NCBI GenBank assembly: GCA_014695295.1
Contig: JACJNY010000049.1
Location: forward strand, 1-64,000
Source: Microcoleus sp. FACHB-61
Lineage (GTDB): Bacteria; Cyanobacteriota; Cyanobacteriia; Cyanobacteriales; Microcoleaceae
Direction of reading: 5' to 3'
DNA: 64,000 nt
The notes beneath the pieces are model-generated. The model saw nothing but the letters and a program-made list of their open reading frames with translations, had not been told where the DNA came from and ran no database searches. Position 1 is the stretch's first letter, and each line of letters opens with the position of its first letter. Position numbers and translations under genes: made by a program. Of this stretch, positions 46,082-55,256 are shown in pieces.

Positions 46082-46948
46082 GAGTGTTTTACAGTCGCGT
46101 ACAGTTTTAGTTGTCAAGGCGCAGCAGTTATGACTTTGGACAACTGAGAAATGTAACGGTAATGTTCTAGACCTATAGTATTTTTAGCCTCATTTTAATT
46201 TAATTTAATTGTGTTATGCTAATATATCGAGGCTGATTCTTGACGCGCTCGATCCAAGTTTGAATTGCTGGAAATCTGGTTAAATCAAATCCACCTTCGT
46301 CAGCAACGTGAGTGTAAGCAAATAAACCGATGTCAGCAATAGTATAGCGATCGCCCGCAAAAAACTCATTTTCTGCTAAATGCTGTTCCATCACCCCCAA
46401 AGCAGCATAACCCGGTGCTTGTTTTTGTTTAAGTGCTTCCTGATATTCTTCAGCTTTCCCTGTCAAATACCAAAAACGAGAAGTAGCAATAAAAGGTTCG
46501 TGGCTGTACTGTTCAAAAAATAACCACTGCATGACTTCAGCCCGTTCAAATTTATCGGTGGGGAAAAACTCAGTTTCTTCGCTCAAGTAAAACATAATCG
46601 CATTAGATTCAAACAGAAATTTGCCCGGTTCGATTTCTAACACCGGAATGCGACCATTGGGATTTTTGACCAAAAATTCAGGTGTGCGGCTTTTTCCTTG
46701 GAGAATATTAATTTCTATGCGATCGAAGGGAATATTGAGCTGAGTTAAGAGTAAGCGAACTTTATAGCAATTGCCCGAGGGGGAATACTCGTAAAGTTTA
46801 AACATAAGTATTTTGTTTAATATGCCGTATAGAACATAGAGGACGCAGACTTAAGAGACAGACAGAAAGACAGAATTTTACCAATTATAATTGTAGCATT
46901 ATCTGCGGCTAATGTCAGCATTGCTACGTTCAGGAGTAATATGGGTAA
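46082..46948. repeat. Copy 2 (intact) of the GST-containing segmental duplication
   Basis: This copy matches 37762-38475 in direct orientation. It keeps the full GST gene (46200-46805) and both conserved flanks. Confidence 0.8.
46200..46805 (-). CDS. Glutathione S-transferase
   Basis: This 201-residue GST has a thioredoxin-like domain MFKLYEYSPSGNCYKVRLLL, with Ser9/Ser11 or Cys13 near the active-site turn. NPNGRIPVLEIEPGKFLFES, with the cis-Pro, is the glutathione-binding loop. The helical domain carries AGDRYTIADIGLFAYTHVAD. The length is normal. The duplicated, degenerate copy lies 8 kb upstream in the same orientation, so this is the surviving member. It sits between pseudogenes, suggesting selection to keep it. 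Confidence 0.92.
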   Translation of the reverse strand: MFKLYEYSPSGNCYKVRLLLTQLNIPFDRIEINILQGKSRTPEFLVKNPNGRIPVLEIEPGKFLFESNAIMFYLSEETEFFPTDKFERAEVMQWLFFEQYSHEPFIATSRFWYLTGKAEEYQEALKQKQAPGYAALGVMEQHLAENEFFAGDRYTIADIGLFAYTHVADEGGFDLTRFPAIQTWIERVKNQPRYISITQLN

Positions 46949-47049
46949 TACCCAATCCTGGGTGGCTACAACTCATAAATATTAGCCCGACCAGCCGGGC
47001 TTTGGTTGACAGAAAAACCGTTGATTTAGGCTTCAAGGGAGACTATCCA

Positions 47050-47547
47050 AAATCGCCTATTGGGAACTTTTTTTTTATAAAATTGCTTCCGCCTGTGTAG
47101 GTTTAGAGCCTCAATAGGTAATTTTTGGGGTCGGTTCAGCAACGACAGAATCCCTGCCAAATCTGCCTGGTTCGCCACTGGTTGTCACATATGCACCGCA
47201 ATTGGAATTGCTACAAAAAAGCTGAACTTACTATTATCTATTGTGGCATGAATATTACACGGGAATCTTTAACTAATGGCGTGCCGATGGTAGCAATTCC
47301 TTCCTATTGCCAATGCTCCACCAAGGGTAGCAGCACGTATAGTTGGGTCAGGATGTGGTGAATCTGTACCTCTCAAGCAGTTAAATGTGTCTAGCCTAAG
47401 AACTGCTATTTCACAACGTGTTGGCAGAAGATTCTTATCAAAGGAACGCCCTCAGGTTACAATAGGCAATTAACAAAGCAGGGGGGGAGAGCAGAACAAC
47501 TGATATTATTGAACAGATAGTATATACAGGGAAGCCTGTGTTAAGAT
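47050..47547 (+). pseudogene. Decayed UGT-type glycosyltransferase
   Basis: Fragments in several frames match the C-terminal, nucleotide-binding half of MGT/CrtX-like glycosyltransferases: KIASACVGLEPQ, LPGSPLVVTYAPQLELLQK, GMNITRESLTNGVPMVAIP, CGESVPLKQLNVSSLRTAIS and IIEQIVYTGKPVLR. Stops and frameshifts separate them (for example TAG after GLEPQ). The N-terminal half is missing. Its position just before the condensation-type acyltransferase hints that a glycolipid or terpenoid decoration locus once stood here. Confidence 0.7.
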
Positions 47548-47623
47548 ATGAGACACAACTCAATTTTGGATAATTGAGCAATTGCATAGATGTAGATAAA
47601 ATTTGAAATCAGATAAAATTCAA

Positions 47624-48994
47624 ATGAAATCTTTGAGCAGAAAACTGGGTTTGGTAGAAATGTGGATGGCGCTAGGCCATGATTTGGGAGGTGGACTAAT
47701 TGTAAATGTTGTCTATCTGGAAGGGATTTTAACACCGGATGTTGTTCAACACGCTCTTAAATTAGTCCAACAGCGTCATCCCATGCTCCAAGTTTACATT
47801 GTTGAGTCTGAGGATGAATTATATTTTCAATCGACAGGAATAACGGAAATTCCCGTACAAGTTATATACAAACAAGAGGAAAATGAAGCAATTAAAATTG
47901 CTGAAAAAGAACTACATACAAAATTCCCCCCAGGCAATAATCCTCTGTGTCGTTTAACCCTTTTGTATTCTCATCAACATCAAAATACCTGTGAAATTGT
48001 TATTACCTTTCATCATGGAATTGTAGATGGCATATCATGTATGCGCTTTATTGATGACCTGTTATTTTATTATCAGCAAATTAATGAAGGAGAGAATATA
48101 TCTCCAGTAGAATCACTAGAATTTATTCCTCCCATAGAAACTTTAGTTAATTATAATATTTCCAGTCAAAACCCAAGGGAAAATCATCAACTCGCAAATG
48201 AACAATCAACTCTACCACCACAATTAATTATTGAACATCAAGCATCCGCAAAGGAACGTTTTACTCGGATGCTACCCCGAATGCTTAGTCAAGAAAAGAC
48301 TAAGATACTAATTGATAAATGCAAACAAGAAAAAACCACTGTGCATGGTGCTATGTGTGCGGCAATGCTATTTGCTGCTGGCAAATTACTATCAATAGAT
48401 ACACAGGTAAATTTCTCCTATGGTGTACCTGTAAATTTGAGAAAATATTGTGCGCCTGAAATCACAGATCAAAATCTAGGTTGTTTTATATCTGTGCTGG
48501 GTTTTAATCAGTTACTTGAGCCAAATACATCTTTTTGGGATTTAGCTAAAGAATGTAAATCCCAAATACATAACTCTTTAATTAGCTGTGTCCATATAAC
48601 TCGACTACAACAAGGTAAATTACGTAATCTTGACATGGATTCCATGAAGGAACTCGTGATTAAGTCTATCTTGAGTAAAGAAGATACTATGGCCAGGAAT
48701 AATCTTTTTTCAATTTCCAATAGAGGCAAATTTCAATTTCGACATCAAGCCTATCACCTAAAAATTAAGGAATTATACTTTGCTACTCCTCACCATATTA
48801 GTGGTGATTGTTTTTGGTTAGGTGTTCTCACGCTAAACGATCAGTTATTTTGCAATTTTATTTATGTAGAGCCTGTAATAAGCGATCGAACCGCACAGTT
48901 ATTTGCTGATGATGTGATGACAGTCATAGAAAAAGTGTGTATCAATCCAAATTCGACGTTAACCATGTTGTGTGAGTCAGTGACACAACATTAA
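47624..48994 (+). CDS. Stand-alone condensation-domain acyltransferase
   Basis: The 456-residue protein (ATG 47624; an upstream TTG is possible) has the NRPS condensation / PapA-type fold in one chain. The catalytic HHGIVDG (HHxxxDG) is at about residues 129-135, and the second half has NFSYGVPVNLRKY and later DCFWLGVLTLNDQLFCNFIY. Such enzymes esterify or amidate alcohols and sugars with acyl groups. No adenylation or carrier domain is present, so the acyl donor is probably acyl-CoA or a carrier encoded elsewhere. It lies between a decayed and an intact glycosyltransferase, which suggests acylation of a glycosylated product. Confidence 0.82.
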   Translation: MKSLSRKLGLVEMWMALGHDLGGGLIVNVVYLEGILTPDVVQHALKLVQQRHPMLQVYIVESEDELYFQSTGITEIPVQVIYKQEENEAIKIAEKELHTKFPPGNNPLCRLTLLYSHQHQNTCEIVITFHHGIVDGISCMRFIDDLLFYYQQINEGENISPVESLEFIPPIETLVNYNISSQNPRENHQLANEQSTLPPQLIIEHQASAKERFTRMLPRMLSQEKTKILIDKCKQEKTTVHGAMCAAMLFAAGKLLSIDTQVNFSYGVPVNLRKYCAPEITDQNLGCFISVLGFNQLLEPNTSFWDLAKECKSQIHNSLISCVHITRLQQGKLRNLDMDSMKELVIKSILSKEDTMARNNLFSISNRGKFQFRHQAYHLKIKELYFATPHHISGDCFWLGVLTLNDQLFCNFIYVEPVISDRTAQLFADDVMTVIEKVCINPNSTLTMLCESVTQH

Positions 48995-49081
48995 ATCCTC
49001 TTAATTCCTGGGATTTATTTGACAAAAATATAAGTTTAGTCTACAATATTTTAGTCAAAAACTTGGTCAAATTCAAATAAT

Positions 49082-50182
49082 ATGAACTGGGACAATAACT
49101 CACTTGTAATTTATTCCAATTTTCCATTTCATGTAGAAGATTGGTCTCCTCTATCTGTGAATAAAGGTATTGGCGGAAGCGAGGAAGCGATCATTTACTT
49201 AAGTCAAGAATTCGTTAAGTTAGGCTACGCGGTTACTGTTTTTAATCGATGCGGTGATATGGAAGGGGAATATAATGGAGTAGTTTATCAGTCTGTTGAT
49301 AAATTTAATCCCCAAGATAACTTTAATGTGTTAATCTTTCATCGGGCTTGGAGACAACCTATGCTAATGAAAGTGAAAGCCAGAAAAACTGCGGTGTGGA
49401 TGCACGACAACCCGCAATTATTTCCTCCTGTAGAAGAGTCTCAGCGTTTAGAATTTCTGGCAAGTTTTGATAAACTTTTTATGTTGTCAAATTTTCATAA
49501 ATCTCTGCTGCCAGACTGGATTCCTGAAGACAAGATTTTTTTAACAACCAATGGGATTAATCTCGAAGATTTCAACTTAACAGGAATTGCTAGAAATCCC
49601 AAGAGACTAATTTCGATTAGTGATTATACAAGAGGCATTGAAAATTTACTGACTCAATGGGAGCGAGTTCTCAAAGAAGTGCCAGATGTTGAATTGCATA
49701 TTTTTTATGGATGGCAAGGAGTTGATGCTTTAATTAATTCACCTTATCTTGATAGATTTCCAAAATTACCAGAGAAAAAGGAACAACTTTTACAACTTTT
49801 TGACCAGGAAAATGTCTATGAACATGGCCGGGTTGGACACAAGGAGTTAGTGGAAGAATTATTCAAATCTGGAATCTGGGTTTATCCTTGTCATACTGCG
49901 GCAGAAATTTTCTGTATTAGTGCTTGGAAAGCGCAAGCTGCTGGTTGTGTTCCGGTGGTGACAACTTATGCAGGTTTAGATGAAACTGTGAAATCAGGTA
50001 TCAGAATTAAGGGGCCTGCTGGCGATGAGGAAACTAATAATGCTTTTATTGCAGCAGTGATAGACTTGCTAAAAAATCCTGAGAAACAAGAATCTTTAAG
50101 ACAGGAAGCATTAGATCTTAAAGATTCATTTGGCTGGGATAGAGTCGCTCAACAATGGCATCAGGAGTTTATATCCGCTTAA
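49082..50182 (+). CDS. GT4-like glycosyltransferase
   Basis: This 366-residue GT-B enzyme has the early loop GIGGSEEAIIYLSQEFVKLG, which binds the donor in family 4. The C-terminal half contains HGRVGHKELVEELFKSGIWV and PCHTAAEIFCISAWKAQAAG, where the usual E-x7-E is represented by E-x6-S-A-W-K, so donor binding may be atypical. There is no TM helix or signal peptide; it is cytosolic. It follows the condensation enzyme by 87 bases on the same strand and may act on the same product. Confidence 0.83.
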   Translation: MNWDNNSLVIYSNFPFHVEDWSPLSVNKGIGGSEEAIIYLSQEFVKLGYAVTVFNRCGDMEGEYNGVVYQSVDKFNPQDNFNVLIFHRAWRQPMLMKVKARKTAVWMHDNPQLFPPVEESQRLEFLASFDKLFMLSNFHKSLLPDWIPEDKIFLTTNGINLEDFNLTGIARNPKRLISISDYTRGIENLLTQWERVLKEVPDVELHIFYGWQGVDALINSPYLDRFPKLPEKKEQLLQLFDQENVYEHGRVGHKELVEELFKSGIWVYPCHTAAEIFCISAWKAQAAGCVPVVTTYAGLDETVKSGIRIKGPAGDEETNNAFIAAVIDLLKNPEKQESLRQEALDLKDSFGWDRVAQQWHQEFISA

Positions 50183-50305
50183 ATCACGTAGAAAATAATG
50201 AATCCACCCGCATTTTGGAGCTTGTCCAGGGTTCAGGTGATTCAGCAGACGCACCGCACCATACAACCGCAGGGTTAAGTCATCAAGATGGTAAACAAGC
50301 CCTGC

Positions 50306-51271
50306 TTATTTACCATCTTTTTGACGAAATGGATCGAAACCAGCCACTTCTGCCAAAGTATAAAGCGGCCGGCCCTTCACCTCCTCGTAAATACGCCCTA
50401 TATACTGGCCCAAAATCCCAATACTAACCAACTGCACCGCACCCAAAAAGAAAACCGCCATAATCACAATTGTCAAACCAGTTAATGCCGAACCCGCAGA
50501 GAAAAGACGCCAATACAAAACCAAAAAAGCCATCAAAACAGACACGAAAGCCGAAAATAAACCCAAATAAATCGACAGTTGCAGAGGAACTTTTGAAAAA
50601 GACACTAAACCGTTCATCGCCAAAGCAAAAGATTTACTGAACGTATACTTAACATCGCCAGCAAAACGCGGATCTCGTTCAAACTTAACTGCCGTTTGTT
50701 TAAAACCAATCCAAGCGCGCAGTCCCCGAATGTAGCGGTTGCGTTCAGGCATCGCATTGAGCACGTCTACCACGCACCTATCCATCAAACAAAAATCTCC
50801 CGTATCTATGGGAATATCAACATCAGCAAGATTCCGCAAAATGCGATAATACATATAAGCAGGCAACCGCTTAAACCAACCTTCTTGACGGCGTTGAGTG
50901 CGCTGAGCATAAACAACTTGATAGCCCTGTCGCCACTGTTCTACCATATCTATAATTAGCTCTGGCGGGTCTTGCAAATCGCCGTCCATGATGACTACCA
51001 CTTGACCGCTAGAAAAGTTTAAGCCAGCGGTTACAGCTATTTGGTGGCCGAAATTGCGGGCAAAACTGAGATAACAAACTCGCGAGTCTTGTTCGTGCAA
51101 TTTTCGCAAAAGTTCGAGAGAGCGATCGCGGCTGCCATCATTGATTAAAATTAATTCTACTGGGCCGTCCATTCGATCCATCACGGCACTAATTCGCCGA
51201 TACAATTCCGCGAGATTTTCTTCTTCGTTATAGATAGGAATTACTAAGGAATACTTAGGTGTATCGTTCAT
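50306..51271 (-). CDS. GT2 polyprenyl-phosphate glycosyltransferase (GtrB/DPM-like)
   Basis: The 321-residue enzyme has an N-terminal GT-A domain with [27 protein letters not shown] and [12 protein letters not shown] (DxD-type site). Two C-terminal TM helices (about 230-290) anchor it to the inner membrane. Family members load glucose or a related sugar onto undecaprenyl or dolichyl phosphate. It is convergent with the GT4-like gene; its stop lies within 125 bases of that gene's stop. Confidence 0.9.
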   Translation of the reverse strand: MNDTPKYSLVIPIYNEEENLAELYRRISAVMDRMDGPVELILINDGSRDRSLELLRKLHEQDSRVCYLSFARNFGHQIAVTAGLNFSSGQVVVIMDGDLQDPPELIIDMVEQWRQGYQVVYAQRTQRRQEGWFKRLPAYMYYRILRNLADVDIPIDTGDFCLMDRCVVDVLNAMPERNRYIRGLRAWIGFKQTAVKFERDPRFAGDVKYTFSKSFALAMNGLVSFSKVPLQLSIYLGLFSAFVSVLMAFLVLYWRLFSAGSALTGLTIVIMAVFFLGAVQLVSIGILGQYIGRIYEEVKGRPLYTLAEVAGFDPFRQKDGK

Positions 51272-51560
51272 CGCATTTTTTCTTGTAAATTGGGTTTCCC
51301 AATGTTAATTTAAATAAATCCCAAGTTGATTTTTTTTCCAGAAGCTGGCGGCTTCAATGGAGAGCTTTGCCACGGTATTTCGCTCCTCGGTACGAGAAAA
51401 TCCGCCCCATATATAGCAGTGAACCCACATTATCTATTTTCTTAAATACGAAAAACCAAAGGTTCGCTAAGAGTGACGCACGCCAAGCGAAAATATCTGT
51501 TATCATAGATGTTTAGTCAGATATAAAAATTACAATCATCACCCATCGATTCAAAATTGC
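51272..51560. other. Divergent spacer, GT2 / tenA
   Basis: This 289-base spacer must carry both promoters. I saw no clear riboswitch, and specifically no TPP riboswitch signature such as CTGAGA with ACCTGA, before the TenA gene. Confidence 0.3.
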
Positions 51561-52184
51561 ATGACAACATCCAATTATCTTTGGCAAGCAAATCAAGACT
51601 TAAGCGAAGCTTGTGTGCAACATCCCTTTGTCAGAGGCCTTGCTGACGGCAGCCTCCCCCAAAATAGTTTTGCATATTACGTTGCACAAGACGCATTTTT
51701 TCTGGGAGCATTCGCTCGCGCTTACAGTATCGCTGCGGCAAAAGCACCCGACTGGGAGGGGTTTGAAATCCTCCACAATCTCGGCAGCGGTGTTTTAGAA
51801 GAACTTCGGTTGCATCAAGGATATGCAGGCAAATGGGGCGTAAACTTGCAAGAGGCAAAACCGGGAATCGCTACCCGTCGCTACACAGATTTTTTATTAG
51901 CGACAGCCTGGGGAAGCGGTGTCGGTTTGACAGCAGCCGCGATGACTCCTTGCTTGCGGTTGTATGCTTTTTTGGGACAGCAGCTAGCTAAACCTAATAT
52001 ACCGGAACACGCCTTTAGCGACTGGATTTCCACCTATAGCAGCCCTGATTTTGAGATTTTAGCCAAACGGCTAGAAAATTTAGTCGATCGCTACGCAGAA
52101 GCTGCGCCGGAAGTAGAAGCAACCTATCGCTACGCCATGCTGTGCGAAAGAGACTTTTTTCAGGCAGCTTGGGAAATAGAGTAA
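51561..52184 (+). CDS. tenA: TenA family protein (aminopyrimidine aminohydrolase)
   Basis: TenA salvages thiamin breakdown products by hydrolysing aminopyrimidines. The 207-residue helical protein has the motifs HPFVRGLADGSLPQNSFAYY and YVAQDAFFLGAFARAYS. The nucleophile Cys is in AAMTPCLRLYAFLG, and the acid/base Glu is in the C-terminal CERDFFQAAWE. The length is normal. No other thiamin gene is adjacent. Confidence 0.9.
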   Translation: MTTSNYLWQANQDLSEACVQHPFVRGLADGSLPQNSFAYYVAQDAFFLGAFARAYSIAAAKAPDWEGFEILHNLGSGVLEELRLHQGYAGKWGVNLQEAKPGIATRRYTDFLLATAWGSGVGLTAAAMTPCLRLYAFLGQQLAKPNIPEHAFSDWISTYSSPDFEILAKRLENLVDRYAEAAPEVEATYRYAMLCERDFFQAAWEIE

Positions 52185-52222
52185 ATTAAGTTTATCCAAA
52201 AGATATGGAGAACTATCTTAAG

Positions 52223-53071
52223 CTACCTACACGCAGCAAATTTAACAGCCATGTACAACAGGAAGGTAGCAAATAATGTCATAACAGCATATCCCCAAGG
52301 AGGCTGACTACTCAACACTAAACCGAGTTCGATCGAGAGCGACACAATGCCGTAAGCGTATCGGTGAACCGATTGCAGAGCACCGGAGTTTATCAGTAGC
52401 GCTAAAGAGCAAAAACCGAAACAGACGACTGTAATGCTCAGCCTTTTTCGCAAATACCACAACAAATAGCCACCGCCCAAAATCATCGCAACTTTACTAA
52501 TATCGTTTCCGGTAGCATCGGAATTATTAGCCAAAATTAGGACACGGCAGTGCCGTGTCCCTACAATATTATTTTCGGTAGGGACACGGCATTGCCGTAT
52601 CCTCTATATCATTTGGGTGCAACCGGAATTGATATAACAGCTTGCAACCACCAATAATGCCCCCAAAAACGCCCAGCTATTAATTAGTGATCCTGCTAAT
52701 TCCACTTGCATTCCAAGAGTCGTCAACCCGCGCATCCGCAAAGGACATAGCAGATAAAAAGCTACAGAATGGTGCTGCCCGTCATCTGCATAGCTGTAGC
52801 CTAAATTAGCGATTTCGACGTACCATTTACCGTCCCAGTGCGAAAACAGTTCCCAGCCGCTTTTGGGAAGGAAGCCGCTTACAAAACCCAGAGGGGGCAG
52901 AATCGCATAAACGGGCGGGTTCTTGCAGACTAAAGGAGCAATTATCTGCATCCCGATCGCAATTACCGATCGGCTCAGAAACCACATAGCAACGACAAAA
53001 ATCCATCCCTCCGTGCTTTTGTCCCGCGGCCGGGGCAGAGTTACTTCTAGCCGTAAATCCTTATTTTTCAT
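52223..53071 (-). pseudogene. PIG-V-like mannosyltransferase interrupted by palindromic repeats
   Basis: The first part (from 53071) has a TM segment and FSHWDGKWYVEIANLGYSYA followed by HHSVAFYLLCP, the catalytic loop of PIG-V-type membrane mannosyltransferases, and stops at 52604. The second part (52534-52223) is the hydrophobic C-terminus (ALQSVHRYAYGIVSLSIELG) without a start. Between them lie two palindromes of the TAGGGACACGGCA family. Roughly 150 residues expected in the middle are missing, so the gene lost its core at the site of the repeats. Confidence 0.7.
52538..52604. repeat. Dispersed palindrome TAGGGACACGGCA, copies 2 and 3
   Basis: Two copies lie at 52538-52563 and 52578-52604, 14 bases apart. 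Each has arms of 12-13 bp with a loop of one base and one or two mismatches. They match the copy at 30753-30781. Confidence 0.8.
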
Positions 53072-53154
53072 GGCTAAAACAACTCAAGACTGTGGATTTA
53101 AATTACAGTATAGCCCTCTCAAATATATACGTAAGTACAGCCGTACTGCTAGTT

Positions 53155-54459
53155 TTAACGTCCGAGTTTATTGGGAATCCCTTCGCAGCCGCCGGGAATA
53201 GTCTCTCTCGACTTCGAGCCGCACCAAGCGCAGCAGTAATAGCGCTGCTCCTCCGACAGCCGCTTGACACCGGTGAAATCAACACGTTCAACCACAGCGC
53301 CGGTATGTTCGCCCGTTTGATAGTTGGGAAATTCGGTACGGCTGCGGGGGGATGCAGTTTGTGCCGAGCCGTAGAATAATGAGGCGGCTCTCATGTCGGC
53401 GCGAGCGAGATTGGCGTCGTACAAGACAGCGCGCGAGAGGTTGGCTTTCACTAAATCGCACTTGCTGAGATTGGCGCGGACGAGGTTGGCTTCGCTCAAA
53501 TCCGTCCACCGCAAATCGGTGCCAGCCAGGTCAGCACCCGCTAACATGACATTGAGATCGATAACGCGGATACCGTGATCTCTGTCTTCAGCGTAGCCGC
53601 CGTCGCCGTCAAGGATGGGGCGGCCTAAAAGCCGATCGCGCTTCAGAGGAGTAACCAATCTAGACTGCGACAAAAACCGCAGAATTTTAGCTTTACCTTC
53701 AGCATCTACACTGCTCATAATCGCAGCGGTGCGGCCTTCTGCGATCGCCCTTTCCTGCGGCCAGTCTTCCAAAAACCCTTGTTCATCAAGGGCTAAGTCC
53801 GAAACCCCTTGAAAATAAGCATCGATCGTTTGCTGCTGCGTAATTCGATTTTGCTGAATCGTCAAATCTTTCGAGATCACGTACTGCCGCCAAGCCACGT
53901 AAACGCCCAAAATTGCGATCAAAATTTGGCCCAAAGCGCCGATCAACTCGCCGAGAGCGCCGATGGCGTCCCAGTTGATTTGGATGTTGCGGCTTCCCGG
54001 TTCAGTATTACTACCGCTGAGCATCAGCAAGCCAACAATCCCAGCTAAAAGCCCGAAGCAGGCGACGATCAGCGTGCGCCAAGTCGGCGGAATTACCTGC
54101 GCCCAGATTTTGCCCCAACTCGGCCACATCAGCCGCAGCGATATGCCGATCGCACCGACGCCACCAATTAAGCCCAGCCAAATGTTGTCATTGGCCAGCC
54201 CAAAAATCATCGCTGCGATCAACCCCAGCGTCAGCGCCGACCCCGACTTCTCAGCAGTCGTTTGTTCCGGCTGCTGCGGCAATAAAACCTTGCGAGTTGG
54301 AGGCGGCGGCACCGGTTTTTTTGGTTCAGCAATAGCGACGATTGTCCCTGATTCTGGTGGTACAGTAGGGCTCGCACCGTTCTGACTTTCTACAGTCACG
54401 TTAGATTCAGGGCGATTGGGTTGAGAAGAGTTGTTTTCTGGTGTCATGCGTTGAGGCAA
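53155..54459 (-). CDS. Membrane protein with cytosolic pentapeptide repeats
   Basis: The 434-residue protein opens with a Pro/Ser-rich tail (about 1-60) containing PVPPPPTRKVLLPQQP. Four hydrophobic helices follow (about 75-205). A linker of about 90 residues precedes pentapeptide repeats (A-x-L/D-x-G-like: AGADLAGTDLRWTDLSEANL, later ARADMRAASLF), which fold as a right-handed beta helix. The C-terminal segment has CCAWCG. The family is common in cyanobacteria but its function is unknown; anchoring of a scaffold at the membrane is plausible. Confidence 0.75.
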   Translation of the reverse strand: MPQRMTPENNSSQPNRPESNVTVESQNGASPTVPPESGTIVAIAEPKKPVPPPPTRKVLLPQQPEQTTAEKSGSALTLGLIAAMIFGLANDNIWLGLIGGVGAIGISLRLMWPSWGKIWAQVIPPTWRTLIVACFGLLAGIVGLLMLSGSNTEPGSRNIQINWDAIGALGELIGALGQILIAILGVYVAWRQYVISKDLTIQQNRITQQQTIDAYFQGVSDLALDEQGFLEDWPQERAIAEGRTAAIMSSVDAEGKAKILRFLSQSRLVTPLKRDRLLGRPILDGDGGYAEDRDHGIRVIDLNVMLAGADLAGTDLRWTDLSEANLVRANLSKCDLVKANLSRAVLYDANLARADMRAASLFYGSAQTASPRSRTEFPNYQTGEHTGAVVERVDFTGVKRLSEEQRYYCCAWCGSKSRETIPGGCEGIPNKLGR

Positions 54460-54566
54460 ATTCTAATTTTAGCCGGTCACTAAAACGATTTTAACTAACC
54501 AAGGAGGATTCTAGATAGTATTACCATAGAAATATCCACTAATTACACTCAAAGAGGTAACATACT

Positions 54567-55022
54567 ATGACCCTGGTACTCCCCAATCTGCCAGAAAAAC
54601 AAAGGGGTCAAGTTCTTACAACAATCGCCGTCACGAATCGCATCGATCTAGTTATGGCTGAACGGGGATTCATTGCTGCTGAGGAAGTTCGCTCTGTTAC
54701 CCTCGATAACGTTGTCCTCGATACCGGAGCAACTCTGCTTTCCTTGCCAGCTCCCATTATTAGCCAGTGAGGCTTAATACAAGTAGGAGAAAGAGATGTA
54801 GAAACATCGGCTGGCATCAAAAAAAGTCGAATTTTTGCAGGCGCTCAAATTATTGTAGAGGGGAGAGAAGGGAGATTTGATTGTTTAGAGTTACCCGAAG
54901 GCGTTTCTGCTGTTTTGCTGGGCGTGATTCCAATGGAAGAACTAGGCTTAGAACCCGATTTGAAAAATCGACGGTTGCGAGTATTGCCGATGAACAATCA
55001 GCAAACATATCTGATGGGTTAG
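54567..55022 (+). pseudogene. Retropepsin-like aspartic protease with in-frame TGA
   Basis: The frame reads a 67-codon start with VVLDTGATLLSLPAPIISQ, then TGA (54768-54770). It continues without a shift for 83 codons (GLIQVGERDVETSAGIKKSR, later LLGVIPMEELGLEPDLKNRR) to TAG at 55020-55022. D-T-G-A is the active-site motif of clan AA proteases. The second half carries the ALLG-type beta hairpin (AVLLGVIP). TGA probably replaces TTA (Leu). Without readthrough the product is inactive. Confidence 0.65.
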
Positions 55023-55256
55023 TCGATCGGCGTTTACCGTAGCACAAACCTCTCGCCTGTGATTCCTATGATGTCCAGTCAATTACCCGCCCTCAAAAAT
55101 GTTTGTAGTGAGGACTAAACTCCTCATAAAACTTTTAGGAGTTTTACAAAAGAATTTTATTTCGTTTGTTCGAGGGGACATAATATCATCGGCGGTTAAA
55201 AAATTTTCTACCATAAAACTGGGTTTTTGGGTAGATGTAAGTTTTGGGTACTACAT

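Noticed and set aside
46912-47100. Open frame upstream of the UGT remnant
   Set aside because: Only its last third resembles the glycosyltransferase; the first part is the flank of the duplicated GST segment, so it is not a gene.
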